This document shows, in pieces, positions 43,802 to 52,079 of a stretch of DNA of 64,000 nt. The position numbers and the translations under genes were made by a program. Origin of the DNA: VXYL01 sp965199915 (GTDB lineage Bacteria > Pseudomonadota > Gammaproteobacteria > Pseudomonadales > Azotimanducaceae); the NCBI GenBank assembly GCA_965199915.1, contig OZ241348.1:124001-188000 (forward strand). Reading direction: 5' to 3'. Every line of letters starts with the position of its first letter. Position 1 is the stretch's first letter. A model generated the notes under the pieces. That model worked only from the letters and a program-made list of their open reading frames with translations. It did no database searches and was not told where the DNA came from.

Positions 43802-45286
43802 TCAGTCGGCGTAGCGAGCGCGCAGGTGCCGCAGGAACGCTTCCGATCCGAGTTGCGCGCCCGTGACGTCGGCGATCAGTTCTTTCGTCGGCGTCAGCCG
43901 GCCGCGTTGGTGGATGTGCTCGCGCTGCCAGCGCAGCAACACGGCGAACTCGCCGGCGCGGATGGCGTCCGCCAGATCACCGATGCGCTCGCGCGCGGCG
44001 CGCTGCAGCTGCGCCGCCATCACCGCCCCCAACGTGTAGCAAGGGAAGTAGCCGATGAGACCGGCGAACCAATGCACGTCCTGCATCACGCCGTCGGCAA
44101 AGTTGCCGGCGGTGGCGAGGCCGAGACGCCGGCGCATGGCGGCGTCCCAGGCGTCGGGCAGATCGGCAACCGCCAAGCCGCCCGCGACGAGCTCCGTTTC
44201 CAGTTCGTAGCGCAGGATCACGTGCAGCGGATAGGTGAGCTCGTCCGCGTCCACGCGGATGAATCCGCGCACCACCCGCCGCGCGTGGTTGGCGAGGTTG
44301 GGCGGCTGCCACTCGCGCGCCCGGGTTTCGCCGCCGAGCAGCGCACGTTGGATGACAGGCGCCGCGAACGCCAAGAACGCATCGGAGCGGCACACCTGCA
44401 TTTCCATGGTCAAGGACTGGCTCTCGTGCAGCGCCGCGCCGCCGGCCTCGCCCACCGGCTGGCCGCGCCACGCCTTGGGCAAGCCCTGCTGGTAGAGCGC
44501 GTGCCCGGATTCGTGCAGCACGGCGAACATGGATTCGAGGAAGTCGCCCTCGTTGTAGCGGGTGGTGATGCGGGTGTCGTCCGGCGCGCCGCCGCAGAAG
44601 GGGTGGTGGCTGGTGTCCAAGCGCCCGTGTTGGAAATCGAACCCCACCGCCGCCATCAACGCCCTGCCCAACGCCGCTTGTTTTTCCACCGCGAACGGCC
44701 CGGGCAAGGGCGCGGTCCGCGGCTGCGCGCCGAGCGCCGCGTCGATGAGCGGCGGCAGCGCGGCGGCCAGCTCCGCGAACAGCGGGTCGATGTCCGCGCG
44801 GCGAAAGCCGGGCTCGTGGGCGTCGAGCAACGCGTCGTAGGGAGCGCAGCCCAGCGCGTCCGCCAAGGCCGCGGCGCGCTCGCGGCTGAGCGCGAACACC
44901 GCTTCGAGGCGCGCGCGCACCGCCGCCCAGTCGTTGGCGGCGCGCGCGCCGCGCCACGCCTGCTCACATGCGGAGCAGGCCTTGGACAACGCGACCTCCA
45001 AATCGCCCGGCACGGCGGTGGCGCGCCGCCACTCGCGCCGGATGCAGGCCACGTTGGCGGCCTGCCACGCATCGAGGTCCTCCGCCGCCGCGGACTCGAT
45101 CAATTCGCCGGTTTGCGGCGCGGCGGTCAACTCGTGCGCCATGCCCTTGAGCGTGGCCAACGCCTCGGCGCGCGCCGCGCCGCCGCCCGCCGGCATGACG
45201 GCCGCCTCGTCCCAGGCGAGCATCGCCAGCGCGTGGTTCAAGTCGCCCACGCGCTGGAAACGCTGGTGCAGCGCCGCGTAGCTCAC
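43802..45286 (-). CDS. M32 family carboxypeptidase (thermostable carboxypeptidase 1-like)
   Basis: A 494-residue cytoplasmic zinc carboxypeptidase. The zinc site is H-E-S-G-H in FAVLHESGHALYQQGLP, with the third ligand in ALHESQSLTME; other M32 signatures are DTSHHPFCGG, RVVRGFIRVDADELTYPLHV and WFAGLIGYFPCYTLG. The GTG at 45286 gives VSYAALHQRFQRVGDLNHA, the normal family N-terminus; no in-frame ATG exists nearby. The open frame continues upstream without homology. It cleaves C-terminal residues from peptides. Confidence 0.9.
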   Translation of the reverse strand: MSYAALHQRFQRVGDLNHALAMLAWDEAAVMPAGGGAARAEALATLKGMAHELTAAPQTGELIESAAAEDLDAWQAANVACIRREWRRATAVPGDLEVALSKACSACEQAWRGARAANDWAAVRARLEAVFALSRERAAALADALGCAPYDALLDAHEPGFRRADIDPLFAELAAALPPLIDAALGAQPRTAPLPGPFAVEKQAALGRALMAAVGFDFQHGRLDTSHHPFCGGAPDDTRITTRYNEGDFLESMFAVLHESGHALYQQGLPKAWRGQPVGEAGGAALHESQSLTMEMQVCRSDAFLAFAAPVIQRALLGGETRAREWQPPNLANHARRVVRGFIRVDADELTYPLHVILRYELETELVAGGLAVADLPDAWDAAMRRRLGLATAGNFADGVMQDVHWFAGLIGYFPCYTLGAVMAAQLQRAARERIGDLADAIRAGEFAVLLRWQREHIHQRGRLTPTKELIADVTGAQLGSEAFLRHLRARYAD

Positions 45287-45339
45287 CGCGCCATTGCTCG
45301 GCAGTTGATTCGCGGTTGCGGCCGGCGCGTCGGCGTCAA

Positions 45340-46344
45340 CTACAGCAGCTCCTCGGCCATGAATTGCAGCGTGGCGCGATTCGCCGCGCCGACGTTCAGC
45401 ATCGTCACCGGACTTTCCCGCCAGGCGGCCAAGCGCTCGCGGATGCGCGCCTTCGGCCCGACGAGGGAGATCTCGTCGCACAGCTCGTCCGGCACCGCCG
45501 CCATGGCCTCGTCGCGGCGGCGGGCGAGAAACAAATCCTGCACGCGGTCGGCGGCGTCGCCAAAGCCCATGCGCACGAAGTGATCCTTGTGGACGTTGAA
45601 GCTCTTGGCGCCCATGCCGCCGATATAGAAGCCGACCGTTTGTTTGATCTGGGCCAGCGCCCGCGGCACGTCGTCGTCGATGATGACGGGGACGGCGGCG
45701 GCGATGGCGAACTCCCGGTTGCGGATGCGCATGGCGTCCTTGTACATGTCCATCATCCGGTAGGGCGAGAGGAACATGGGTATCCAGCCGTCGCAAATCT
45801 CCGCGCCGAGCGCGACGTTCTTCGGGCCTTCCGCGCCGAGATAGACCGGAATGCGCTCGCGCACCGGGTGCAGGATGAGCTTCAGCGGTTTGCCAAGGCC
45901 AGTGCCGCCCGGCAGCGGCAGCTGGTAGTGCTTGCCGTCGAAAGACACCGGCCCCTCCCGCGAGACGATGCGGCGGAAAATGGCGACCCACTCGCGCGTG
46001 CGCGCCAGCGGCTTGGGATAGGGTTGGCCGTACCAGCCTTCCACCACCTGCGGCCCGGACACGCCGATGCCGAGGATGAGGCGTCCGCCCGAAAGGTAGT
46101 CCAAGGAGACCGCATGCATGGCGGCGCTCGCCGGCGTGCGCGCCGAAATCTGCATGATCGACGTGCCGAGGTTGATGCGCTCGGTGTTGGCGCCGATCCA
46201 AGCGAGCGGCGTGAAGCAATCCGCGCCGTAGATCTCCGGCGCCCAAATGGTGTCGTAGCCGAGCGACTCGGCCTCTTTGGCGAGCGCCACCAAGCGCTCG
46301 CCCCCCGGCGCGCCAAACGCGCCAATACCCAAACCCAGCTTCAT
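45340..46344 (-). CDS. LLM-class flavin-dependent oxidoreductase
   Basis: A 334-residue luciferase-like monooxygenase family protein (FMN or F420 dependent). N-terminal MKLGLGIGAFG, YDTIWAPEIYGADCFTPLAWIGANTERINLGTSIMQISARTPASAAMHAVSLDYLSGGRLILGIGVSGPQVVEGWYG and EREGPVSFDG-like REGPVSFDGKHY are typical of the family. The tail (VTMLNVGAANRATLQFMAEEL) resembles members annotated as F420-dependent. Ends 54 bp before the M32 start on the same strand. Substrate unknown. Confidence 0.88.
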   Translation of the reverse strand: MKLGLGIGAFGAPGGERLVALAKEAESLGYDTIWAPEIYGADCFTPLAWIGANTERINLGTSIMQISARTPASAAMHAVSLDYLSGGRLILGIGVSGPQVVEGWYGQPYPKPLARTREWVAIFRRIVSREGPVSFDGKHYQLPLPGGTGLGKPLKLILHPVRERIPVYLGAEGPKNVALGAEICDGWIPMFLSPYRMMDMYKDAMRIRNREFAIAAAVPVIIDDDVPRALAQIKQTVGFYIGGMGAKSFNVHKDHFVRMGFGDAADRVQDLFLARRRDEAMAAVPDELCDEISLVGPKARIRERLAAWRESPVTMLNVGAANRATLQFMAEELL

Positions 46345-46465
46345 GGAATCTCCCCTTGGCGCAAGAGCAGCGCTGCGAACACGCGCTCGCGGTTGCTGTC
46401 GCGCCGTAGCTTACACGAGCGCGGCGAGTCTTCGGCATGGCGTACGGGACCACTTCACTCTTCCA

Positions 46466-46789
46466 ATGCCGAACTTGCTGATTCGGGCGCTGCCGGACGA
46501 TGTTCACCGTGCATTGAACCGGCCGGCGTCCATGCACGGCCGGTCGCTGCAACGCGAGGTGCTGTCTATCCTTGCCGACGCGGTGGGAGGTGCCTCGAAC
46601 GCGCTGGCGGCAGTGCCATCGTTGCACGTCTCCGACGCCCCTTTGGTCGGCAAAGTGGGGCGAAAGGAAATCTACGGCGATCACGGCTTGCGGCAGCCGC
46701 ATCAAGGTCACACCTTCCACGGCAATCGACGCGGACGATCGCAACGCGAACCGGTGATACCGTTCGTCCGCGGCCTGCTGCGGGAATGA
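46466..46789 (+). CDS. Orphan FitA-like ribbon-helix-helix antitoxin with a non-native tail
   Basis: The first ~73 residues (MPNLLIRALPDDVHRALNRP, GRSLQREVLSIL, ending KEIYGDHG) match FitA/VapB-type ribbon-helix-helix antitoxins, which typically end in a similar EIYGDDGR-like sequence just before a PIN-domain toxin gene. Here the frame instead continues with 34 basic residues (RQPHQGHTFHGNRRGRSQRE) with no family resemblance, and no PIN toxin follows. It is therefore an antitoxin remnant or an orphan. No clear ribosome-binding site was identified at its ATG. Confidence 0.6.
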   Translation: MPNLLIRALPDDVHRALNRPASMHGRSLQREVLSILADAVGGASNALAAVPSLHVSDAPLVGKVGRKEIYGDHGLRQPHQGHTFHGNRRGRSQREPVIPFVRGLLRE

Positions 46790-46939
46790 CCGTTACGAAC
46801 ATAGAATGTGAACGTAGACATGAACGAGAACCCCCACCACAGATATGCGCCAGTGATTTGACAGCGGTGCGACCCGATACAGGCTGGCGCAACCGCCGTT
46901 CGGAGCGGCGACTTCCAACACAGCACGAGGAGGCTTCCC

Positions 46940-49153
46940 ATGAGAATCTTGACGGCCCTGGCCGCGCTGCTGCTGTGCGCCGCAGGCCAAGCGCAAACCG
47001 TCGACATCTGCGACCGGACGCCGCAGGTGCGGGACGCCATCTTGGAGGCGCTTGACGCCGACGACTGTGCCGCCGTGGATTCCAGAAGGCTGGCGGGCGT
47101 TGGATCCCTGAGCTTTGGACCGGGGCGGGTGACTGCACTGCGGGCGGGGGACTTCGACGGACTCGCCAGCCTGCGAGAGCTGAACTTGTTTCGGCACCGG
47201 TTGACGACCCTGCCGGCCGGCGTGTTCGACGGCTTGACCAGATTGGAACGTCTGGAATTGAGCAGGAACGAGTTGACGACCCTTGCGGCCGGCGTGTTCA
47301 ACGGACTGACCCGCCTGCGAGTGCTGCAGTTGCACGGCAACCGCTTGACGACCTTGCGGGCCGGCGTGTTCGACGGCTTGGACAGCCTGCGATCGCTGGA
47401 CTTGAGCTTAAACCGGTTGACGACCCTGCCGGACGGTGTGTTCGACGGACTCGCCAGCCTGCGAGAGCTGGGGTTGAATAACAACCAGTTGACGGCTCTG
47501 CCGGACGGCGCGTTTGAGGACCTGACCCGCCTGCAACATCTGAGCTTGGGCGGCAACCAGTTGCCAACCTTGCCGGCCTTGCCGGCCGCGTTTGACGGCC
47601 TGCATTTTCTGTCGTTCACCGGGAACAAGTTGACGACCCTGCCGGCCGGCGTGTTCGACGGATTCACCAGCTTGGAATATCTGCTCTTGGGCGATAACGA
47701 TTTGACGACCTTGCCGGCCGGCGTGTTCAACGGACTGACCCGCCTGAATTCGCTGCAGTTGCACGGGAACCAGTTGACGACCTTGCCAGACGGTGTGTTC
47801 GACGGACTCGCCAGCTTGCGAGAGCTGCATTTGGGCACGAACGATTTGACGACCTTGCCGGCCGGCGTGTTCGACGGACTCGCCAGCTTGGATTTGCTGT
47901 GGTTGAGCGGGAACCTGTTGACGACCCTGCAGGACGGTGTGTTCGACGGACTCGCCAGCCTGCGAGAGCTGTGGTTGCAGGAGAACCAGTTGACGACCCT
48001 GCCGGCCAACGCGTTCGACGGACTCGCCAGCCTGCGATATCTGTTCTTGTCCGAGAACCGGTTGACGGCCCTGCCGGCCGGCGTGTTCGACGGACTCGCC
48101 AGCCTGCGAGAGCTGGGGTTGGGCAGTACCTGCCGGAATTCGCGCAGGTGCATCGGCGGGACGACGGGCCGAAACGAGTTGACGACCCTGCCGGCCGGCG
48201 TGTTCGACGGCCTGACCAGCCTGCGATCGCTGGACTTGCGCGGGAACCGGTTGACGACCTTGCCGGCCGGCGTGTTCGACGGTCTGACCAGCCTGAGCAT
48301 ACTGGACCTGCAGGAGAACCATCTTGTCGGGTTGACCCGCGACGACCCCGTGTTCGCGGGATTCTCTAGGCATGTTGACATTCGGTTGGGCGGTCAAACC
48401 GAGCCGCCGGACACCTCGGAGACACCGTCGCCATCGCGCCTCGCCGCCGCCGTGCCTTTGATGCTCGCGGCATCCGATTCAACGCGGCAGGGCTTCGTCC
48501 GCGTCGTCAACGAGTCCGGGGAATCCGGCAGCGTCCGCGTCTTCGCTTTCGACGACAGCGGCCACGCGCCCAACCCGATTGAGTTTTCGTTGAGCGCGGG
48601 GCAGGTTGTTCATTTCAACTCCAACGACCTTGAGAGCGGGAACGCGAACAAGGGCATTGAAGGCGTGGGCAGCCCTGCTCAAGGCGATTGGAGATTGGAC
48701 GTCGAAACCGACTTGGCGGTTCGGGTGCTGGCCTTCGTCCGCCACGGCGGCGGGTTCCTCACCGCCATGCACGACGTGTTGCCGAGAGACGTCAACGGAC
48801 GGCTTGTGGCGCACACCTTCAACCCGGGCGGCAACATGAACCAAGCGAGCAGCCTGCGCCTTGTGAACACCGGGGCGAACGACGAGCGCGTGAGCATCGA
48901 AGGCGTCGACGACCAAGGCGGCAACGCGGGTCCGGTGACGTTGACGCTGCCCGCCGGCGAATCGCACACCCTTTCGGCGTTCGACCTTGAGAACGGAGCG
49001 CAGGGGTTGAGCGGAACGCTTGGCGACGGCGCGGGGAAGTGGCGCCTGTTCATAACCGCCGGCCGTTCGGTTGTCGGCATGAGCCTGCTCGAATCCGCTG
49101 GCGGGCAGTTGACCAACATGTCGACAGCGGGCGTAGCCGGCGACGGGCAGTAG
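46940..49153 (+). CDS. Secreted leucine-rich repeat protein with tandem C-terminal beta domains
   Basis: A 737-residue exported protein. A signal peptide (MRILTALAALLLCAAGQAQ) and a cap with two cysteines (C24, C43) precede about 16 leucine-rich repeats of 24 residues (about 65-465). The consensus is LxxLxLxxNxLTTLPAGVFDGLxS, close to typical (LRR_TYP) repeats of Toll-like receptors and lamprey VLRs, rare in bacteria. One repeat (about 396-412) carries a cysteine-containing insertion (STCRNSRRCIGGTTG). A Thr/Pro/Ser-rich linker (about 486-500) leads to two tandem homologous beta domains of ~110 residues (VVNESGESGSVRVFAFDD; LVNTGANDERVSIEGVDD). AGGAGG lies before the ATG. Probably a surface or secreted binding protein; ligand unknown. 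Confidence 0.88.
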   Translation: MRILTALAALLLCAAGQAQTVDICDRTPQVRDAILEALDADDCAAVDSRRLAGVGSLSFGPGRVTALRAGDFDGLASLRELNLFRHRLTTLPAGVFDGLTRLERLELSRNELTTLAAGVFNGLTRLRVLQLHGNRLTTLRAGVFDGLDSLRSLDLSLNRLTTLPDGVFDGLASLRELGLNNNQLTALPDGAFEDLTRLQHLSLGGNQLPTLPALPAAFDGLHFLSFTGNKLTTLPAGVFDGFTSLEYLLLGDNDLTTLPAGVFNGLTRLNSLQLHGNQLTTLPDGVFDGLASLRELHLGTNDLTTLPAGVFDGLASLDLLWLSGNLLTTLQDGVFDGLASLRELWLQENQLTTLPANAFDGLASLRYLFLSENRLTALPAGVFDGLASLRELGLGSTCRNSRRCIGGTTGRNELTTLPAGVFDGLTSLRSLDLRGNRLTTLPAGVFDGLTSLSILDLQENHLVGLTRDDPVFAGFSRHVDIRLGGQTEPPDTSETPSPSRLAAAVPLMLAASDSTRQGFVRVVNESGESGSVRVFAFDDSGHAPNPIEFSLSAGQVVHFNSNDLESGNANKGIEGVGSPAQGDWRLDVETDLAVRVLAFVRHGGGFLTAMHDVLPRDVNGRLVAHTFNPGGNMNQASSLRLVNTGANDERVSIEGVDDQGGNAGPVTLTLPAGESHTLSAFDLENGAQGLSGTLGDGAGKWRLFITAGRSVVGMSLLESAGGQLTNMSTAGVAGDGQ
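47136..48335 (+). repeat. About 16 direct 72-bp units encoding the leucine-rich repeats
   Basis: Successive 72-bp units share long near-identical stretches, for example GACGACCCTGCCGGCCGGCG followed by TGTTCGACGGACTCGCCAGC. Sequence identity between adjacent units at DNA level is high enough for unequal recombination or slippage, so copy number may vary between strains. A 12-codon insert interrupts the regular period around 48125-48175. Confidence 0.85.
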
Positions 49154-49565
49154 GCGTATGGTGCCGGCGTGTCCATCCTTGATGTCCTTTCGATACCACA
49201 CGCCTCGGCTCACCGCCGCCAGTTCTGAAACGCAGGGCAACCATGGCAGCGACGGCACCATTGGTACCTAGCGCTCCTTGGTCGCGCCCCGAGTCCGCAA
49301 CTGGCAAGGCTCCGCATGTATACATGGCGGCTGCCCGGATGATAGAGTCCGCATCATTGGAGGACGATCGGGCACCGAGGAGTGTAGGGTGTCGCCACGT
49401 TGCCCCAACGCCGGAGATGCTGCTCCCGGGGCGACGCACCCCGCACCGCAAGGCGGGCGCCACGGGCTCCGTTTTGCGAGGCACCAAGCGCGTCTTACCC
49501 TACACCAGTAGTAGTCGTCGACAGCCGTGCTGCCTGACAGTCCCAGCAACTTGACGGAGCAGATC
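49154..49565. other. Intergenic region between the LRR gene and the broken sacsin-like gene
   Basis: 412 bp with no convincing protein or RNA gene. It is less regular in composition than the surrounding core genes. Short open frames on both strands here have no recognisable domains. A promoter for the sacsin-like gene should lie towards the right end. I see no inverted-repeat ends here that would mark another insertion. Confidence 0.35.
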
Positions 49566-50803
49566 GTGTCCGACGACCCCAAGGACGATGTCAAGAACAC
49601 TGTTCTAACTGAGAACACGGCGCAGAGCGTATACAAGCACCTTCGGGATCTGGAGTCGAATCGTGCGCACGTCGTATCGAGGTGGATTTGGGAACTCCTG
49701 CAGAACGCCCGTGATGCATCCACCGCAGATAGCCAACTGGTTGCATCTGTTGAACATCGGAGCGACGCCATCACATTTCTCCACAATGGTCGTGGCTTCC
49801 GCGAGAAGGAGATCGCTCACCTCATCTACCACGGGTCTACAAAGTCCGGCGACGACGCCTCCTTGGGTCAGTTCGGAAGCGGGTTCCTAACAACCCACCT
49901 TACTCTCGCCGAAGATCGCCGTTGCCGGCCAGCTGGAAGACGGCCGTACGTTCGACTTCGAGCTTGCCCGTCAGGCAGACTCACCGACGACGCTTCGGCA
50001 GTGCATGGATGCTGCTTGGACCTCCTTTGCTCCTTCCACCACACCCCTAGCAGATCCGTTACCGGAGGATTTCTCTACTCGATTCCGATATCCGATCACC
50101 ACCGAAGACAGTGCGAGCGTCGTCGCGAAGGGAATACAGACACTGAGGAGCTGCGCTCCACTAGTGCTGGCATTCAATCCCAAGCTTCACTGTTTGCGCA
50201 TCGACGATCTCGCCTGCACTACTGAATTCACCGTCACTCATCGCCGGCTGCTCCCGGACACCGCGGCTACTGATGTGACCGTGGTTGAGTCGCGTGATGG
50301 CACCAAAACGGAAAAACGTTACCTGCTAATTGAAGGAGAAGACGTCGCCATCGCCTTGCGAGTAGAAGAGGCAAGCCGCGATGCATGTTGGCGCTGCGTA
50401 CCGCAGGAGGGCCCTCGGCTCTACCTCGGCTTCCCTCTCGTTGGCACGGATCATTTCAGTCTGCCTACGGTGGCCAACAGCTTCTCGTTCGGACCTACGG
50501 AGCCCCGTGACGGCGTCTACCTCGGCCAAGCGGATGACAAAACAAACCGGGTCAACCAGCAGTTGGTGGAGGCGGCGCTGGCGTTGCACGTCAAGCTCAT
50601 TCGCTTTGCGGCAACCAACGGCTATGCACATTCAGCAATCTTGGCAACAGTACCACCTGTCAAGGAGGAGAGTTGGCTGAACGCGGATTGGCTTCGGCAG
50701 GCCACTCAAGACAACCTCATTGAGCCGATACGCAAGACGCCGAGCGTTGTCCCTGTTCGAGGCGAGCCGCTAGCCCCACGGAACGCCGTTCTACCATGGG
50801 GCC
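49566..50803 (+). pseudogene. 5' part of a sacsin/Hsp90-type ATPase gene, frameshifted and interrupted
   Basis: The 5' part of a large gene. The GTG at 49566 (GGAG six bases upstream) starts SDDPKDDVKNTVLTENTAQS. The GHKL ATP-binding fold follows: WIWELLQNARDAS (N-box), FLHNGRGFREKEIAHLIYHGSTKS (G1-like, with HNGRGF in place of DxGxG) and GQFGSGFLTTH. The frame then breaks. Removing one base near 49902 restores THLLSPKIAVAGQLEDGRTF and joins the frame that runs to 50803. This is the sacsin N-terminal ATPase-like arrangement seen in several putative bacterial defence proteins. At 50803 the gene is cut by an IS element; its continuation is at 52080. Composition is AT-richer than neighbouring core genes. 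Confidence 0.8.
50795..50803. repeat. Left copy of the 9-bp target-site duplication (CATGGGGCC)
   Basis: CATGGGGCC abuts the left end of the IS4-type element and recurs at 52071-52079 abutting its right end. A 9-bp duplication is within the range known for IS4-family elements. Deleting the element with one copy fuses the two halves of the sacsin-like gene in frame. Confidence 0.9.
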
Positions 50804-50824
50804 CTCAGCTATCCCCTCATTTTT
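50804..50824. repeat. Left terminal inverted repeat of the IS4-type element
   Basis: 21 bp beginning CTCAGCTATCCCCTCAT; its exact reverse complement is at the right end of the element. Confidence 0.92.
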
Positions 50825-50828
50825 CGGC

Positions 50829-51983
50829 CTAAATGACTCCGAACACGTCTTGGAAAACGCGTTGCTCGACAATCAATTCCTCGAATGCCTCCATCAACGG
50901 CCGCACCTTGTCGTCCGGCCAGTTGGCAAGGTGGCCGTGCAGCATCACGCCTTGGCGGAGCAGCGAATGCTGCCGCGTCCTGGAGGTGTTGACCTTCAGC
51001 CAGCGGTCGTAGCCGAGCCTCTCGCCAGCCGCGCCCAGCAGCGTCAGCAGCGACAGCGCCATCGCCCCGACCAGCAGCATCCGGTCGCGCCGGTCCGTCC
51101 GCCCCACCCGCGTCTCCTTCAAGCCCATGCCGAAGCGCGGGTTCTTCACGTCCCGGAAGCTCGTCTCGATTCCCCAGCGCTTCGCGTACAGCACCGCCAT
51201 CGCCCGCGCGCCGAGACGCTTGCTGGACACCAGGCACCACGGCTCCTTCATGCCCCGATCCTTGAGGCACGCCACCGTCGCCGCCTTCCACCGCCACGTC
51301 TTCGTCACCGTCGCGCCGCGCAGCGTCCGCGCCCGACCGTCCGCGCCCACCCAGTCCGCCGCCTTGCGCGTCTCCCCGTCCGCGCTCGTCACTTGGCAGT
51401 TCCCGCGCAGCCGGATCACGTAGCCGAAGCCCAGCTCCTCCAGGAACCCGAACAGCGCGCAGGACGCGAAGCCCCGATCCGCCAGCACCGTCACCTCCAC
51501 GTCCTCCGGAACCACCTCCCGCAGACGCTCCAGCAGCGCGTCCTCGTGGCCGTTCCGCTTCCCCTTCAAGTCCGACGCATCCACCGTCCGCCACAGCAGC
51601 GGCGTCGAACGACCGTGCCGCGTCACCATCGACAACGCCACCGTCTCGTGGCCGTCCGCCGCGAACGACGTCCAGTCCAGCGCCACCACGACCTCCTTGC
51701 GCGCTCCGATCACGTGCGGAACCCACCGCCCGTGGAAGCCCCACACGTCCAACTTCGCGTTGCTCAGCAGACGATCCACCTGCTTCACGCCGTGCTTCCT
51801 CACCGTTCCCCGCGCCAGCGCCAGACCCGTGCCGATCGCAGACACCCCCAGCGCAGCCGCCCACAACGACCCCGTCACCGCGTTCGCCAGCGACGCCGCC
51901 CGCGCCGCGTGCATGTCGCCGCCGCAAATGTCCACTACGAACTTCGCCGTCTCCTTCGGGCCCATTCCGCGAATTGCCGCCAT
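50829..51983 (-). CDS. IS4-family DDE transposase
   Basis: A 384-residue transposase. The DDE triad is visible as VVALDWTSFAADG, VTVLADRGFASCALF and YAKRWGIETSFRDVKNPRFG, the last matching the IS4 Y-x2-R-x3-E-x6-K signature (read Y..RW.IE..FRD.K). The ATG at 51983 has GGAGGGAACG upstream; the frame upstream of it is part of the element end. Catalyses cut-and-paste transposition of the enclosing element. Confidence 0.93.
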   Translation of the reverse strand: MAAIRGMGPKETAKFVVDICGGDMHAARAASLANAVTGSLWAAALGVSAIGTGLALARGTVRKHGVKQVDRLLSNAKLDVWGFHGRWVPHVIGARKEVVVALDWTSFAADGHETVALSMVTRHGRSTPLLWRTVDASDLKGKRNGHEDALLERLREVVPEDVEVTVLADRGFASCALFGFLEELGFGYVIRLRGNCQVTSADGETRKAADWVGADGRARTLRGATVTKTWRWKAATVACLKDRGMKEPWCLVSSKRLGARAMAVLYAKRWGIETSFRDVKNPRFGMGLKETRVGRTDRRDRMLLVGAMALSLLTLLGAAGERLGYDRWLKVNTSRTRQHSLLRQGVMLHGHLANWPDDKVRPLMEAFEELIVEQRVFQDVFGVI

Positions 51984-52049
51984 CGTTCCCTCCTTGGAAC
52001 CGCATCTTGAAAACCGAAAAAAACATTGTAAATCATTCAATTGCTAGAA

Positions 52050-52070
52050 AAAAATGAGGGGATAGCTGAG
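52050..52070. repeat. Right terminal inverted repeat of the IS4-type element
   Basis: Ends ATGAGGGGATAGCTGAG and mirrors the left repeat without mismatch over 21 bp. Confidence 0.92.
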
Positions 52071-52079
52071 CATGGGGCC
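52071..52079. repeat. Right copy of the 9-bp target-site duplication (CATGGGGCC)
   Basis: Identical to the copy left of the element; see that entry. Confidence 0.9.

Larger units (their letters stand above)
50804..52070 (-). mobile_element. IS4-family insertion sequence, apparently complete
   Basis: A 1267-bp element bounded by perfect 21-bp inverted repeats starting CTCAGCTATCCCC (50804-50824 and the complement at 52050-52070), with a 9-bp target duplication on both sides. It holds one transposase gene on the minus strand. Because ends, duplication and transposase are all intact, the insertion is probably recent and the element may still be active. Confidence 0.93.

Noticed and set aside
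47136..48335. Possible CRISPR array
   Set aside because: The repeats are contiguous, coding, 72 bp long and lack unique spacers; they encode leucine-rich repeats.
46708..48381. Long repetitive minus-strand frames across the LRR region
   Set aside because: They mirror the 72-bp repeat of the plus-strand LRR gene, which has a signal peptide, ribosome site and a known fold.
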